A stretch of 64,000 nucleotides of DNA from Gordonia sp. X0973. Its GTDB lineage: Bacteria; Actinomycetota; Actinomycetes; Mycobacteriales; Mycobacteriaceae. Shown in pieces: positions 20,473 to 28,839 of the stretch. Numbering within the stretch: the first letter of the stretch is position 1; every line of letters begins with the position of its first letter. The notes under the pieces are model-generated. The model saw nothing but the letters and a program-made list of their open reading frames with translations, was not told the DNA's origin and made no database searches. The translations under genes and the position numbers were made by a program. The stretch covers positions 558,001 through 622,000 of the forward strand of contig NZ_CP054691.1 in the NCBI RefSeq assembly GCF_013348785.1, read 5' to 3'.

Positions 20473-22680
20473 GTGACAATCGCCACGTCAGCCGAGCAAA
20501 TCGCCGTGTGTGCGGCGCTGGCCGATTGGGCTCGCGCGCGCGACACGACGGGACTCGTGCGCGCCGAACTCGACGCCCCGTCCGACGGATGGCGAAACCT
20601 GTGGCCGGAGTTGGCCGAACTCGGCATCTTCGCCGCCACGGCGGATGAGGAGCGCGGCGGGCTGGGCGCGCCGTTCGCCGATGCGGCCGCGATGGTCGCC
20701 GAGTGCGGTCGCTGGCTCGTGCCCGGTCCGATCGTGGCGACGATGGCCGCCGGGGTCGCGCTCTCGCGGACCGACGGGGAGCGGGCCCGGGAGCTGACCG
20801 AGGCCGTCCTCGCCGGGGAACTCCCCGTCGTCGTGCCCGCCGACCACTACGGCTACGGCCGCGACCCGTTGCCGGTGAACCCGGCCGGGCGGATCGACCT
20901 CGGGCTCGTCCCCGGTTGGGTGCCCGAGGCTGCGCTGCTGGTCAACCTCGTGTTCCCCCAACGCGGAACCCGCTGGTACCTCGTGCCGCCGGGCGGAGCG
21001 ACGGTCGACGCGCAGCGCTGCGACGCGCTCGACGGCACGATGTCGTGCTCGCGGGTCGCGATCTCCGGGCTCGATCTGGACGTCGCCGTGGAACTGCCGC
21101 GGGCATCGCGGGTGTCGGCCGTACTCGGTGCCGGGTTCACGGCCTTCCACTCCGGAGTGGCGCGCTGGTGTCTGGATACCGCCGCCGACTACGCCAAGGT
21201 CCGCACCCAGTTCGGCGCTCCGATCGGTTCCTTCCAGGCGATCAAGCACCTCCTCGCCGACATGTTGTGCCGCAGCGAGCAGCTATCCGCGGCGGCCTGG
21301 GATCAGGCCGGTGCCGTGGACGACCTGCTCGTCGCGCCGGAGGACGATTTCGAGGCGGGCGCCCAACACGGTCTCGCTGCGATGGCGGCCAACATCCTGG
21401 TCGCCGAACTGCCGCTGGCCAATGCGAAGGATTGCGTCCAGGTGCTCGGCGGCATCGGCTTCACCTTCGAGCACGACGCGCATCTCTACCTGCGGTCGGC
21501 GTTGGCGATGCGCGCCGCGCTCGCCGACTCGTCGGCGCAACGCGTCCAGCTGGGTCGAGCGGCCGTGGCCGGGGAGCGGCGACGATTCTCCGTCGACCTC
21601 ACCGCAGTCGAGGAGCAGCGTGCCGGGGTGCGCGCCACCGTCGAGCAGATCGCGGCGACCCCCGTCGACGAGCGTCGCGGTGAACTCGCCCGAACCGGTT
21701 ACCTCGCGCCGCATTGGCCGAAGCCGCAGGGCCTCGGTGCCAGCCCGGCGCTGCAATTGCTGATCGACGACGAGCTCGATCGCGCGGGCGTCGAGCGACC
21801 CGACCTGGTGATCGCCGGGTGGGCCATCCCGACGATTCTCGAGCACGGCACCGACGAGCAGCGGGAACGCTTCGTCGCGCCGACCCTGGCCGGCGACATC
21901 ATCTGGTGCCAGCTCTTCTCCGAGCCGGAAGCCGGCTCCGACCTCGCCTCGCTGCGCACCAAAGCCGTGCGCGGGACCGGGCCCGACGGGGAGCCCGGGT
22001 GGCGGCTGACGGGCCAGAAGATCTGGACGAGCCAGGCGCACAACGCCCAGTGGGCGGTCTGTTTGGCGCGGACCGACGCGGATGCCCCGAAGCACAAGGG
22101 GATCACCTACTTCCTCGTCGACATGGCGTCGGCCGGGATCGACATCCGGCCGCTGCGCGAGCTGACCGGGCGGGCGATGTTCAACGAGGTATTCCTCGAC
22201 GATGTGTTCGTACCCGACGAGCTGGTCGTCGGGGAGGTCAACGGCGGGTGGCGGTTGGCCCGCACGACGCTGGCCAACGAGCGGGTGGCGATGGGCGGCT
22301 CGAGCCTCGGCAAGGAGATGGACGCGCTGTTGCGGCAGATCGAGGCGAAGAAGACGCCCCTGTCCGACGGGGAGCTGGCCGAGCTGGGGTCGCTGGTCGC
22401 CGAGGCCCACAACGGACGCGCCTTGGATGCGCGGTCGGTGTCGCAGAGGCTGGCCGGTCACGATCCGGGTGCCGCGTCGAGCGTGCGCAAGCTGATCGGC
22501 GTGATCCACCGGCAGGCGGTGCCCGACTTCGCGCTGCGCCTGCTCGGCGTCGACGGAATGACGGATTCCGAGGCGTCGGAGCTGTTCCTGCTGAACCGCT
22601 GCCTCTCGATTGCCGGCGGAACGACGCAGATCCTCAAGACCGCCGCCGCCGAGCGAATCCTCGGGATGCCGCGCGGCTGA
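20473..22680 (+). CDS. fadE34: FadE34/ChsE3-like double-length acyl-CoA dehydrogenase
   Basis: A 735-residue flavoenzyme made of two acyl-CoA dehydrogenase modules (about 1-370 and 380-735) fused in one chain, which desaturates a steroid side-chain CoA ester. The first module ends with RTQFGAPIGSFQAIKHLLAD; the second has SEPEAGSDLASLRT and GLGK-like SLGKEMD, with AGGTTQILKTAAAERILG at the end. Position next to kstR and size match M. tuberculosis FadE34 (Rv3573c). The start is GTG 20473, with AGGGGAA 6 nt upstream; ATG 20458 and 20404 are upstream alternatives, the latter inside the operator region. Convergent with the next hydrolase. Confidence 0.88.
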   Translation: MTIATSAEQIAVCAALADWARARDTTGLVRAELDAPSDGWRNLWPELAELGIFAATADEERGGLGAPFADAAAMVAECGRWLVPGPIVATMAAGVALSRTDGERARELTEAVLAGELPVVVPADHYGYGRDPLPVNPAGRIDLGLVPGWVPEAALLVNLVFPQRGTRWYLVPPGGATVDAQRCDALDGTMSCSRVAISGLDLDVAVELPRASRVSAVLGAGFTAFHSGVARWCLDTAADYAKVRTQFGAPIGSFQAIKHLLADMLCRSEQLSAAAWDQAGAVDDLLVAPEDDFEAGAQHGLAAMAANILVAELPLANAKDCVQVLGGIGFTFEHDAHLYLRSALAMRAALADSSAQRVQLGRAAVAGERRRFSVDLTAVEEQRAGVRATVEQIAATPVDERRGELARTGYLAPHWPKPQGLGASPALQLLIDDELDRAGVERPDLVIAGWAIPTILEHGTDEQRERFVAPTLAGDIIWCQLFSEPEAGSDLASLRTKAVRGTGPDGEPGWRLTGQKIWTSQAHNAQWAVCLARTDADAPKHKGITYFLVDMASAGIDIRPLRELTGRAMFNEVFLDDVFVPDELVVGEVNGGWRLARTTLANERVAMGGSSLGKEMDALLRQIEAKKTPLSDGELAELGSLVAEAHNGRALDARSVSQRLAGHDPGAASSVRKLIGVIHRQAVPDFALRLLGVDGMTDSEASELFLLNRCLSIAGGTTQILKTAAAERILGMPRG

Positions 22681-22705
22681 ACCGGTCGGCGAGGCGGCTC
22701 GAGGG

Positions 22706-22775
22706 CGTTTCCAACACCGCGACACGGTTTCCAACAGCAATCGGTGTTGGAAAGTGCATGGCCGTGTTGGAAACG
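22706..22775. terminator. Nested inverted repeat between convergent fadE34 and hydrolase genes
   Basis: Outer arms CGTTTCCAACAC (22706-22717) and GTGTTGGAAACG (22764-22775) match perfectly over 12 bp. Inside them TTTCCAACA (22728-22736) pairs with TGTTGGAAA (22745-22753). The same 9-10 bp word therefore occurs four times, alternating in strand. It works naturally as a bidirectional terminator and may also be a repetitive extragenic element. Confidence 0.7.
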
Positions 22776-22782
22776 ACCCAGC

Positions 22783-23670
22783 TCAGTCGGCGACAGCGGC
22801 GAAGAGGTCGAGTCGTGAGCGGACGCGTCGGTCCAGGAAGTCGGCGAGGACGTCTTCGAAGACGGCATTGTCGTCGCCGGCGACCATGTGGTGCGCACCG
22901 CCGACCGACGCGAACTCGGCATGCGGCACGACGTGCAGGAAGCGCGCGGAGTCCTCGGCGCTGATGACGTCGGATTCGCCGCCGCGGATCAGCAGGGTGG
23001 GGACGCGCAGCGAGGCGGCGGCCGCGCCGAGGTGTACCGGGTCGAGGATGCGGTCGCGCTGCACCGCGTCGCTCCCGAGCCCGGTGATGAACGCGGGGTC
23101 CCAATGCCAATACCAGCGCCCGTCGCGTTCGCGAAGGTTCTTGCGCAGCCCGTCGAGGTTCTTCGGGCGCTTGCGATGTGGCTGATACTCGGCGACGGCA
23201 TCGCCGGCCTCCTCCAGTGACGCGAAGCCGGTTTCCGCATTCGCCGCCATGAACGCGCGGACGCGGTCGCGCCCCGACGACTGGATGAAGGGGGAGACGT
23301 CGACCAGGACGAGGGCGCGGGCCAGCTCGGCGTTGTCGCCCAAGGCGGAGAGTGCGGCGTTGCCGCCCAGGGAGGCGCCGACGAGGACCGGCGGTTCGGG
23401 CAGCCATTGGGCGACCGCGGTGATGTCGGCGGCGAATCGGTTCAGGCCGTATTCGCCGCCGCGCGACCACCCGCTCTCCCCGTGACCGCGCAGGTCGACG
23501 GTGAGCGTCGACCAGCCGGCCTCGGCCAGTCGACGGGCCGAGTTGGCCCACGAGTGCCGGGTCTGACCGCCGCCGTGGAGGAAGAGGATCGGCGGATCGG
23601 CCGGGTCGCCGAACCGGTCGCCGATGATCGTGACGTCGCCGGAGGGAACGCTGACCCGAGTGCTGCTCAT
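22783..23670 (-). CDS. Alpha/beta hydrolase of the KstR regulon, unknown substrate
   Basis: A 295-residue alpha/beta hydrolase. The N-terminal LFLHGGGQTRHSW gives the oxyanion region and nucleophile Ser lies in VGASLGGNA near residue 100. A late GGAHHMVAGDDN segment supplies the His. The cap region (about 140-205) is Arg/Lys-rich. It is divergent from the fused FadE28-29 gene across 137 bp that contain two KstR palindromes, so it belongs to the steroid regulon. It is not HsaD: the meta-cleavage hydrolase motif GNSLGG and surrounding blocks are absent. A CoA thioesterase, lactonase or ester hydrolase role is possible; none is proven. Confidence 0.8.
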   Translation of the reverse strand: MSSTRVSVPSGDVTIIGDRFGDPADPPILFLHGGGQTRHSWANSARRLAEAGWSTLTVDLRGHGESGWSRGGEYGLNRFAADITAVAQWLPEPPVLVGASLGGNAALSALGDNAELARALVLVDVSPFIQSSGRDRVRAFMAANAETGFASLEEAGDAVAEYQPHRKRPKNLDGLRKNLRERDGRWYWHWDPAFITGLGSDAVQRDRILDPVHLGAAAASLRVPTLLIRGGESDVISAEDSARFLHVVPHAEFASVGGAHHMVAGDDNAVFEDVLADFLDRRVRSRLDLFAAVAD

Positions 23671-23731
23671 CTTTCGATTGAACCATTCGATTGCCGTGGT
23701 TCACGCGGGACCGGGTATCGCGACGAAGAAG

Positions 23732-23745
23732 TAGAACCTGTTCTA
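23732..23745. promoter_or_regulatory. KstR operator, hydrolase-proximal
   Basis: TAGAACCTGTTCTA, a 14-bp palindrome of the KstR type, 61 bp upstream of the minus-strand hydrolase start and 31 bp from a second site. Two sites in one divergent gap suggest one per promoter. Confidence 0.9.
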
Positions 23746-23776
23746 GTATTCCAGGCAGCTACCCACTACATTGATT

Positions 23777-23790
23777 TAGAACAGGTTCTA
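23777..23790. promoter_or_regulatory. KstR operator, FadE28-29-proximal
   Basis: TAGAACAGGTTCTA, identical to the site between kstR and fadE34. It ends 17 bp before the GTG of the fused acyl-CoA dehydrogenase gene and is close to its ribosome-binding site AGGAGAGG (23795-23802). Confidence 0.9.
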
Positions 23791-23807
23791 TTCCAGGAGA
23801 GGCGACG

Positions 23808-26075
23808 GTGGACTTCACACTCGACGCGGCCGCGTCCGCGGTCGCAGACGTGGCGCAGGACGTATTCACGAGGAATCCCGTGGATCCCGCGGATCGCTTC
23901 ACCGGCCCGGACGGTTTCGACCGGCACATCTGGCAGGCGATCGTCGACGCAGGTCTGATGGCCCTCCCGCTCCCGGAGTCATTGGGCGGCGATGCGTTGG
24001 ATGCGACGGCCATCCTGCCGTTGCTGCGCCGGGCCGGAAAGGCCTCGGCGGTCACCCCCGCGCCGGCGACCTTGGCGGCGGCCCTCGCACTCGCCCCGCA
24101 CGCGCAGGCGGCGAAGCGCCTCGCCGCGATCACGGAGGGGGCGTGGATCGCCATCGCCGCCCGCGAATCGGGGGCGGGTCTGCTTGCCGAACCGGCGGCC
24201 CTCCTCGACGGCAACACGCTGACTGCGACGAAGTCCGGAGTCCTGTGCGCCGACGGCGCCCATGCCTTCCTGGTCACTGCGCGCCGCCCCGACGGCCGCG
24301 GCGTCGTCGTATGGGTGCCCGCCGATGCACCCGGTGTCGACGTCACGCGCACCCCGTCGTCGAGCGGGTGGAGCGAGTCGACGGTGAGATTCGCCGGCGT
24401 GACGGTGGCCGACGACGACGTCATGCCGATCGACGTGTCCGAACTGCTCGACCACTACCGGTTCGCGCTCAACGCCTACGCCGACGGCCTCGTCGACGGC
24501 GCGACGGCGATGACCGCCACCCACGTGAGCACGCGCCATCAGTTCGGCAAGCCGATCGCGCTGTTCCAGGCCGTCGGGCAGCAGCTCGCCGACATCTATG
24601 TGATCGGCCGTTCCCTGAACCTCACGACGACCGCCGCCGCCTGGCGCCTCGCCAACGGCCTGGACGCCGGGCAGGACATCGCCATCGGCGCCTACTGGGT
24701 TGCCGCCGAGGTGCCCGCGACGATGCGGACCATGACGCATCTGCACGGCGGGATCGGCGTGGATGTCACCTATCCGCTGCACCGCTACTTCTCGCTGGCC
24801 AAGGACCTCGCCCGACTCGTCGGCGGTCTGGGCACGCTCGACGAACTCGCCGACGCCCAGCGGCGAGCGGCGGACCTTCCGGCGAGCGGGCTGCTGCCCG
24901 GCGACGGCATGTTCATCGACCTCACGCCCGAGCAGCGTGAACTGCGCGACGACGCCCGCGCCTACTTCCGCGACCTGGTGGGCCCCGACGACCAGGAGAC
25001 CCTGCTCACCGAGCGGCACGGCGCGACACTGCGCAAGGTCGTCAAACAGATGGGGTCCGACGACCGGCTCGGCGTCGGCTGGCCGAAAAAGTTCGGCGGC
25101 AAGGGGTTCGGCGACCTGGAACAGCAGATCTTCACCAACGAGGCGGTGCGCGCCGACGTGCCGCTGCCGGCGGTGACGCTGCAGACCGTCGGGCCGACGC
25201 TGCAGGTCCACGGCACCGAGGAGCAGAAGGCGAAGTTCCTGCCCGCCATCCTGGCCGGCGACGTCCACTTCGCCATCGGGTACACCGAGCCGGAGGCCGG
25301 TACCGACCTCGCCTCGCTCACGACGACCGCGGTCCGCGACGGCGACCACTACATCGTCAACGGGCAGAAGATCTTCACCACCGGCGGTCACGACGCCGAT
25401 TACGTCTGGCTCGCCGTGCGCACCGACCCCGACGCCCCGAAGCACAAGGGCATCACGATCCTCATCGTCGACACCTCCGACCCCGGCTATACCTGGACGC
25501 CGATCATCACCGCCGACGGCGCGCACCACGTCAACGCGACCTACTACACCGACGTGAAGGTGCCCGTCTCAATGCGGGTCGGCGACGAGGGCGGCGGCTG
25601 GAAGCTCATCACCACCCAGCTCAACCACGAGCGCGTGATGCTCGGCCCCGCCGGACGGATCGAGGGCGTCGCCGACAAGCTGCGCGCTTGGGCGGCCCGA
25701 CCCGGACCCGACGGCACCCCGCCCGCGGACGACCGCGACGTCCGGCGCGCCCTCGCGCAGATCGATGCGTATGCGCGGATCAACGAGCTGCTCAACTGGC
25801 AGGTCGCGTCGACGGGCGAAGCCATCTCGATGGCCGACGCGGCGGCGACCAAGGTGTTCTCCACCGAGCGCATCCAGGTGATCATGCGGATCGCCGACGA
25901 CCTGCTCGGCCGCTACGGCGACTTCACCGATCCCGACACCGCAGACCTCGTGAACTGGTTGGACGTGCAGGAGAAGCGCAACGTCGTCATCACCTTCGGC
26001 GGCGGCGTCAACGAGGTCATGCGCGACATGATCGCCACCGCCGGCTTGGGATTGCCGCGCGCGCCGCGGCAGTAG
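23808..26075 (+). CDS. Fused ChsE1-ChsE2 (FadE28-FadE29-like) acyl-CoA dehydrogenase
   Basis: A 755-residue protein with two acyl-CoA dehydrogenase modules. Residues 1-355 resemble the FadE28/ChsE1 type (THVSTRHQFGKPIALFQAVGQQLADIY near 240) and residues about 370-755 the FadE29/ChsE2 type (GYTEPEAGTDLASLTTTAVR and HYIVNGQKIFTT). In M. tuberculosis these are separate subunits of an alpha2beta2 enzyme that desaturates the propionyl side chain of 3-oxo-pregn-4-ene-carboxyl-CoA. The next genes are ChsH2-ChsH1 and Ltp2, the same order as the igr operon, which is the main basis for naming it. GTG 23808 has AGGAGAGG upstream. Confidence 0.83.
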   Translation: MDFTLDAAASAVADVAQDVFTRNPVDPADRFTGPDGFDRHIWQAIVDAGLMALPLPESLGGDALDATAILPLLRRAGKASAVTPAPATLAAALALAPHAQAAKRLAAITEGAWIAIAARESGAGLLAEPAALLDGNTLTATKSGVLCADGAHAFLVTARRPDGRGVVVWVPADAPGVDVTRTPSSSGWSESTVRFAGVTVADDDVMPIDVSELLDHYRFALNAYADGLVDGATAMTATHVSTRHQFGKPIALFQAVGQQLADIYVIGRSLNLTTTAAAWRLANGLDAGQDIAIGAYWVAAEVPATMRTMTHLHGGIGVDVTYPLHRYFSLAKDLARLVGGLGTLDELADAQRRAADLPASGLLPGDGMFIDLTPEQRELRDDARAYFRDLVGPDDQETLLTERHGATLRKVVKQMGSDDRLGVGWPKKFGGKGFGDLEQQIFTNEAVRADVPLPAVTLQTVGPTLQVHGTEEQKAKFLPAILAGDVHFAIGYTEPEAGTDLASLTTTAVRDGDHYIVNGQKIFTTGGHDADYVWLAVRTDPDAPKHKGITILIVDTSDPGYTWTPIITADGAHHVNATYYTDVKVPVSMRVGDEGGGWKLITTQLNHERVMLGPAGRIEGVADKLRAWAARPGPDGTPPADDRDVRRALAQIDAYARINELLNWQVASTGEAISMADAAATKVFSTERIQVIMRIADDLLGRYGDFTDPDTADLVNWLDVQEKRNVVITFGGGVNEVMRDMIATAGLGLPRAPRQ

Positions 26076-26083
26076 GGGGACCA

Positions 26084-27619
26084 GTGGACACCACGACGCT
26101 CGAGGAGACGATGAACGCCGACGACATCCGCGCCGCGGCACAGCAGCTGCAGGCGGCGGGAGCCAGCGCCCCCAAGGCCGGTCGCGACCCGGTGAACCGG
26201 CCCATGATCCACAACTGGGTCGAGGCGATGGGGGATACCAACCCGATCTACGTCGACGAGGAGGCCGCCCGTGCGGCCGGGCACGACGGGATCGTCGCGC
26301 CGCCGGCGATGGCACAGGTGTGGACGATGCGCGGGCTGCACGGCACCCGCACCGACGACGATCCGCTGGGCCGCGCGACCGAACTCTTCGACGAGGCCGG
26401 GTACACGTCGGTCGTGGCGACCAACTGTGACTCGGTGTACCACCGGTACCTGCGCCCGGGCGAGGAGGTGTCGCTGTCCGCCGAACTGGTCGACGTGGTC
26501 GGGCCGAAGCAGACCGCACTGGGCGAGGGATGGTTCTTCACCACCCACAACACCTGGCGCGTAGGCGACGAGGTCGTCGCCGAGATGGACTTCCGCATCC
26601 TCAAGTTCCGACCGGGGACCGCGAAGGCGGTTGCTCCGGCTCCCGGCACCCTCGACCCGGCCAGGCTGATCCGCCCTCAGGCGTCGCCGGACACGGCCTT
26701 CTTCTGGGACGGGGTCGCCGCGCACGAGCTGCGCATCCAGAAGCTGCCCACCTCGGAACTGCAGCACCCCCCGATCCCGGCGACGTGGACGACGCGTGGT
26801 GCGGACGGCGTCTACGGCACCACCGACTACGTCGTCGCCTCCGGCACGGGCACGGTGTACAGCTACGTCGTCCACCACGCGCCTCGGGTGCCGGGGCGGA
26901 CGCTGCCGTTCGTCGTCGCACTCGTCGAGCTCGACGAGGGGGTGCGGATGCTCGGCGAACTGCGCGACGTCGACCCCGACGACGTGGAGATCGGCATGCC
27001 CGTCGTCGTCGAGTTCCTCGATTTTCCGGCCGACGACCGTAGCCCGGACGGCTGGTCGAACTACGCGTTCGTGCCGGTCGCGGTGCACTCGTCTGACGGT
27101 GGGTCTCGATACACCGACTCGGCTAGCGCCTCGCCGGCACTCGACCACCGTAGCGATCGATCGAACTCATCTGACGGTGGTCGAGTGGATCCGAGCCGCA
27201 AGGCGAGGAACCGTATCGAGACCTCGTTCGCCGAATTGCCACCCCTGACCATCGAGGCGACCCCGACGTTCGTCGTCGCGACCGCGTTGGCCACCCGCGA
27301 CTTTCAGGACGTCCACCACGACCGCGACCTGGCCCAGCAGCGCGGGTCGAAGGACATCTTCGTCAACATCCTCACCGACACCGGGCTGGTGGAGCGCTTC
27401 GTGACCGATTGGGCCGGTCCGGGCGCGCGGGTCAAATCGATCGCGCTGAAGCTCGGCGTCCCCTGGTATGCGTATGACACGCTGAATCTCACCGGTGAGG
27501 TAATCGGACAAAACGGACGAGAGGCGACGGTTGCGGTGACCGGCACCAACAGCCTCGGCAAGCACGTCATCTCGACCGTCGAGGTCACCCTGGCACCCGG
27601 AGAAGGAGCGCGACGATGA
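26084..27619 (+). CDS. Fused ChsH2-ChsH1 enoyl-CoA hydratase with repeat-derived linker
   Basis: A 511-residue fusion. Residues about 10-190 are a MaoC-like domain (PMIHNWVEAMGDTNPIYVDE), about 195-335 a DUF35 OB-fold domain (AAHELRIQKLPTSELQHPPI; note the usual Zn Cys are absent), together like ChsH2. Residues about 383-511 match ChsH1 (FVVATALATRDFQDVHHDRD, with the hydratase Asp/His). The two hydrate the C22 double bond of the side chain and the DUF35 domain supports Ltp2. In M. tuberculosis they are separate genes (Rv3542c, Rv3541c). Residues about 335-382 come from an inverted-repeat element (27102-27223) read in frame. Start GTG 26084 follows GGGGGA; ATG 26111 is the alternative. It overlaps ltp2 by 4 bp. 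Confidence 0.85.
   Translation: MDTTTLEETMNADDIRAAAQQLQAAGASAPKAGRDPVNRPMIHNWVEAMGDTNPIYVDEEAARAAGHDGIVAPPAMAQVWTMRGLHGTRTDDDPLGRATELFDEAGYTSVVATNCDSVYHRYLRPGEEVSLSAELVDVVGPKQTALGEGWFFTTHNTWRVGDEVVAEMDFRILKFRPGTAKAVAPAPGTLDPARLIRPQASPDTAFFWDGVAAHELRIQKLPTSELQHPPIPATWTTRGADGVYGTTDYVVASGTGTVYSYVVHHAPRVPGRTLPFVVALVELDEGVRMLGELRDVDPDDVEIGMPVVVEFLDFPADDRSPDGWSNYAFVPVAVHSSDGGSRYTDSASASPALDHRSDRSNSSDGGRVDPSRKARNRIETSFAELPPLTIEATPTFVVATALATRDFQDVHHDRDLAQQRGSKDIFVNILTDTGLVERFVTDWAGPGARVKSIALKLGVPWYAYDTLNLTGEVIGQNGREATVAVTGTNSLGKHVISTVEVTLAPGEGARR
27102..27223. repeat. Dispersed repeat pair (inverted) inside the ChsH2-ChsH1 fusion
   Basis: The left arm (27102-27149) begins GGTCTCGATAC and ends ACTCGACCACC; the right arm (27176-27223) is its inverted partner, beginning GGTGGTCGAGTGG and ending CGTATCGAGACC. 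Each arm is preceded by a CTC-TCTGACGGTGG direct repeat. The right arm is nearly identical, in reverse, to the copy at 51991-52037. No stop codon is introduced, so it is translated. Confidence 0.9.
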
Positions 27620-28788
27620 GCCTGTCCGGTTCGGCCGCGATCGTCGGCATCGGCGCCACCGACTTCTCGAAGGACTCCGGTCGCAGCGAGCTGCGCCTGG
27701 CCGCGGAGGCGGTCAACGCCGCCATCGCCGACGCGGGGTTGACCCCCGCCGACGTCGACGGCCTGGTCACCTTCACGATGGACACCAACATGGAGGTCGC
27801 GGTCGCGCGGGCCACCGGGATCGGCGAACTGACCTATTTCTCGCGCATCCACTACGGCGGCGGCGCCGCCTGCTCGACCGTGCAGCAGGCCGCGATGGCC
27901 GTCGCGACCGGGGTGTGCGACGTCGTCGTTGCCTATCGCGCCTTCAACGAGCGCTCGGGCAACCGATTCGGCCAGGTCAGCACCGACGTCGCGACGCAGG
28001 CCACCTCGTCGGGCACCGACAACGCCTTCTCCTACCCGCACGGTCTCTCGACCCCGGCCGCATTCGTCGCGATGGTCGCCCAGCGCTATATGCACGAGAC
28101 GGGTGCGACGAGCGAGGATTTCGGGCGGGTCGCCGTCGTCGACCGCAAACACGCGGCGAACAATCCCAACGCCTTCTTCTACGGCAAGCCGATCACGCTG
28201 GAGGTGCACCAGAACTCGCGCTACATCGCCGAGCCGCTGCACCTGCTCGACTGCTGTCAGGAATCCGACGGCGGCGTCGCACTGGTCATCGTGTCCGCCG
28301 AGCGCGCCAAGGATCTCCCGCACCCGCCGGCCGTCATCGCCGGAGCAGCGTCGGGCAGTGGGACCGACCAGTACATCATGACCAGCTACTACCGTGACGA
28401 GCTCGCCGGATTGCCCGAGATGGGGCTCGTCGGGCGCCAGCTCTGGGGCCAGTCCGGCCTCCGTCCCGACGACATGGACGCCGCGATCCTCTACGACCAC
28501 TTCACGCCGTACACCCTGATGCAGCTCGAGGAGCTCGGCTTCTGTGCGCGCGGGCAGGCCAAGGAGTTCGTCGCCGAACCGGGCGCCCTGGAAGTCGGCG
28601 GGCGGCTGCCACTCAACACCCACGGCGGGCAGTTGGGCGAGGCCTACATCCACGGGATGAACGGCATCGCCGAAGGCGTCCGCCAACTCCGGGGGACATC
28701 GGTCAACCAGGTACCCGAGGCCCATCGCGTCGTCGTCACCGCCGGCACCGGGGTCCCGACCAGCGGCCTCGTCCTCACCGCCGGCTAG
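27616..28788 (+). CDS. ltp2: Ltp2-like thiolase-fold steroid side-chain retro-aldolase
   Basis: A 390-residue thiolase-superfamily protein. SLSGSAAIVGIGATDFSKDSG at the start, IHYGGGAACSTVQQAAMAV and a C-terminal NTHGGQLGEAYIHGMNG are typical of SCP-x/Ltp-type enzymes. Ltp2 cleaves the 17-hydroxy side-chain CoA ester to androstenedione-type steroid and propionyl-CoA, together with the DUF35 domain of ChsH2. The ATG overlaps the end of the ChsH2-ChsH1 gene by 4 bp, and the order matches the igr operon of M. tuberculosis (Rv3540c). The functional call rests on this order plus sequence. Confidence 0.88.
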   Translation: MSLSGSAAIVGIGATDFSKDSGRSELRLAAEAVNAAIADAGLTPADVDGLVTFTMDTNMEVAVARATGIGELTYFSRIHYGGGAACSTVQQAAMAVATGVCDVVVAYRAFNERSGNRFGQVSTDVATQATSSGTDNAFSYPHGLSTPAAFVAMVAQRYMHETGATSEDFGRVAVVDRKHAANNPNAFFYGKPITLEVHQNSRYIAEPLHLLDCCQESDGGVALVIVSAERAKDLPHPPAVIAGAASGSGTDQYIMTSYYRDELAGLPEMGLVGRQLWGQSGLRPDDMDAAILYDHFTPYTLMQLEELGFCARGQAKEFVAEPGALEVGGRLPLNTHGGQLGEAYIHGMNGIAEGVRQLRGTSVNQVPEAHRVVVTAGTGVPTSGLVLTAG

Positions 28789-28839
28789 CCCACACCACCG
28801 ACATCACCAGCCACCAGCTTCGACAAGGGAGTCACCGCA

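Noticed and set aside
22783..23670. Assignment of the KstR-linked hydrolase as HsaD
   Set aside because: The nucleophile block is GASLGG and the HsaD-specific blocks around it are absent; only the fold is shared.
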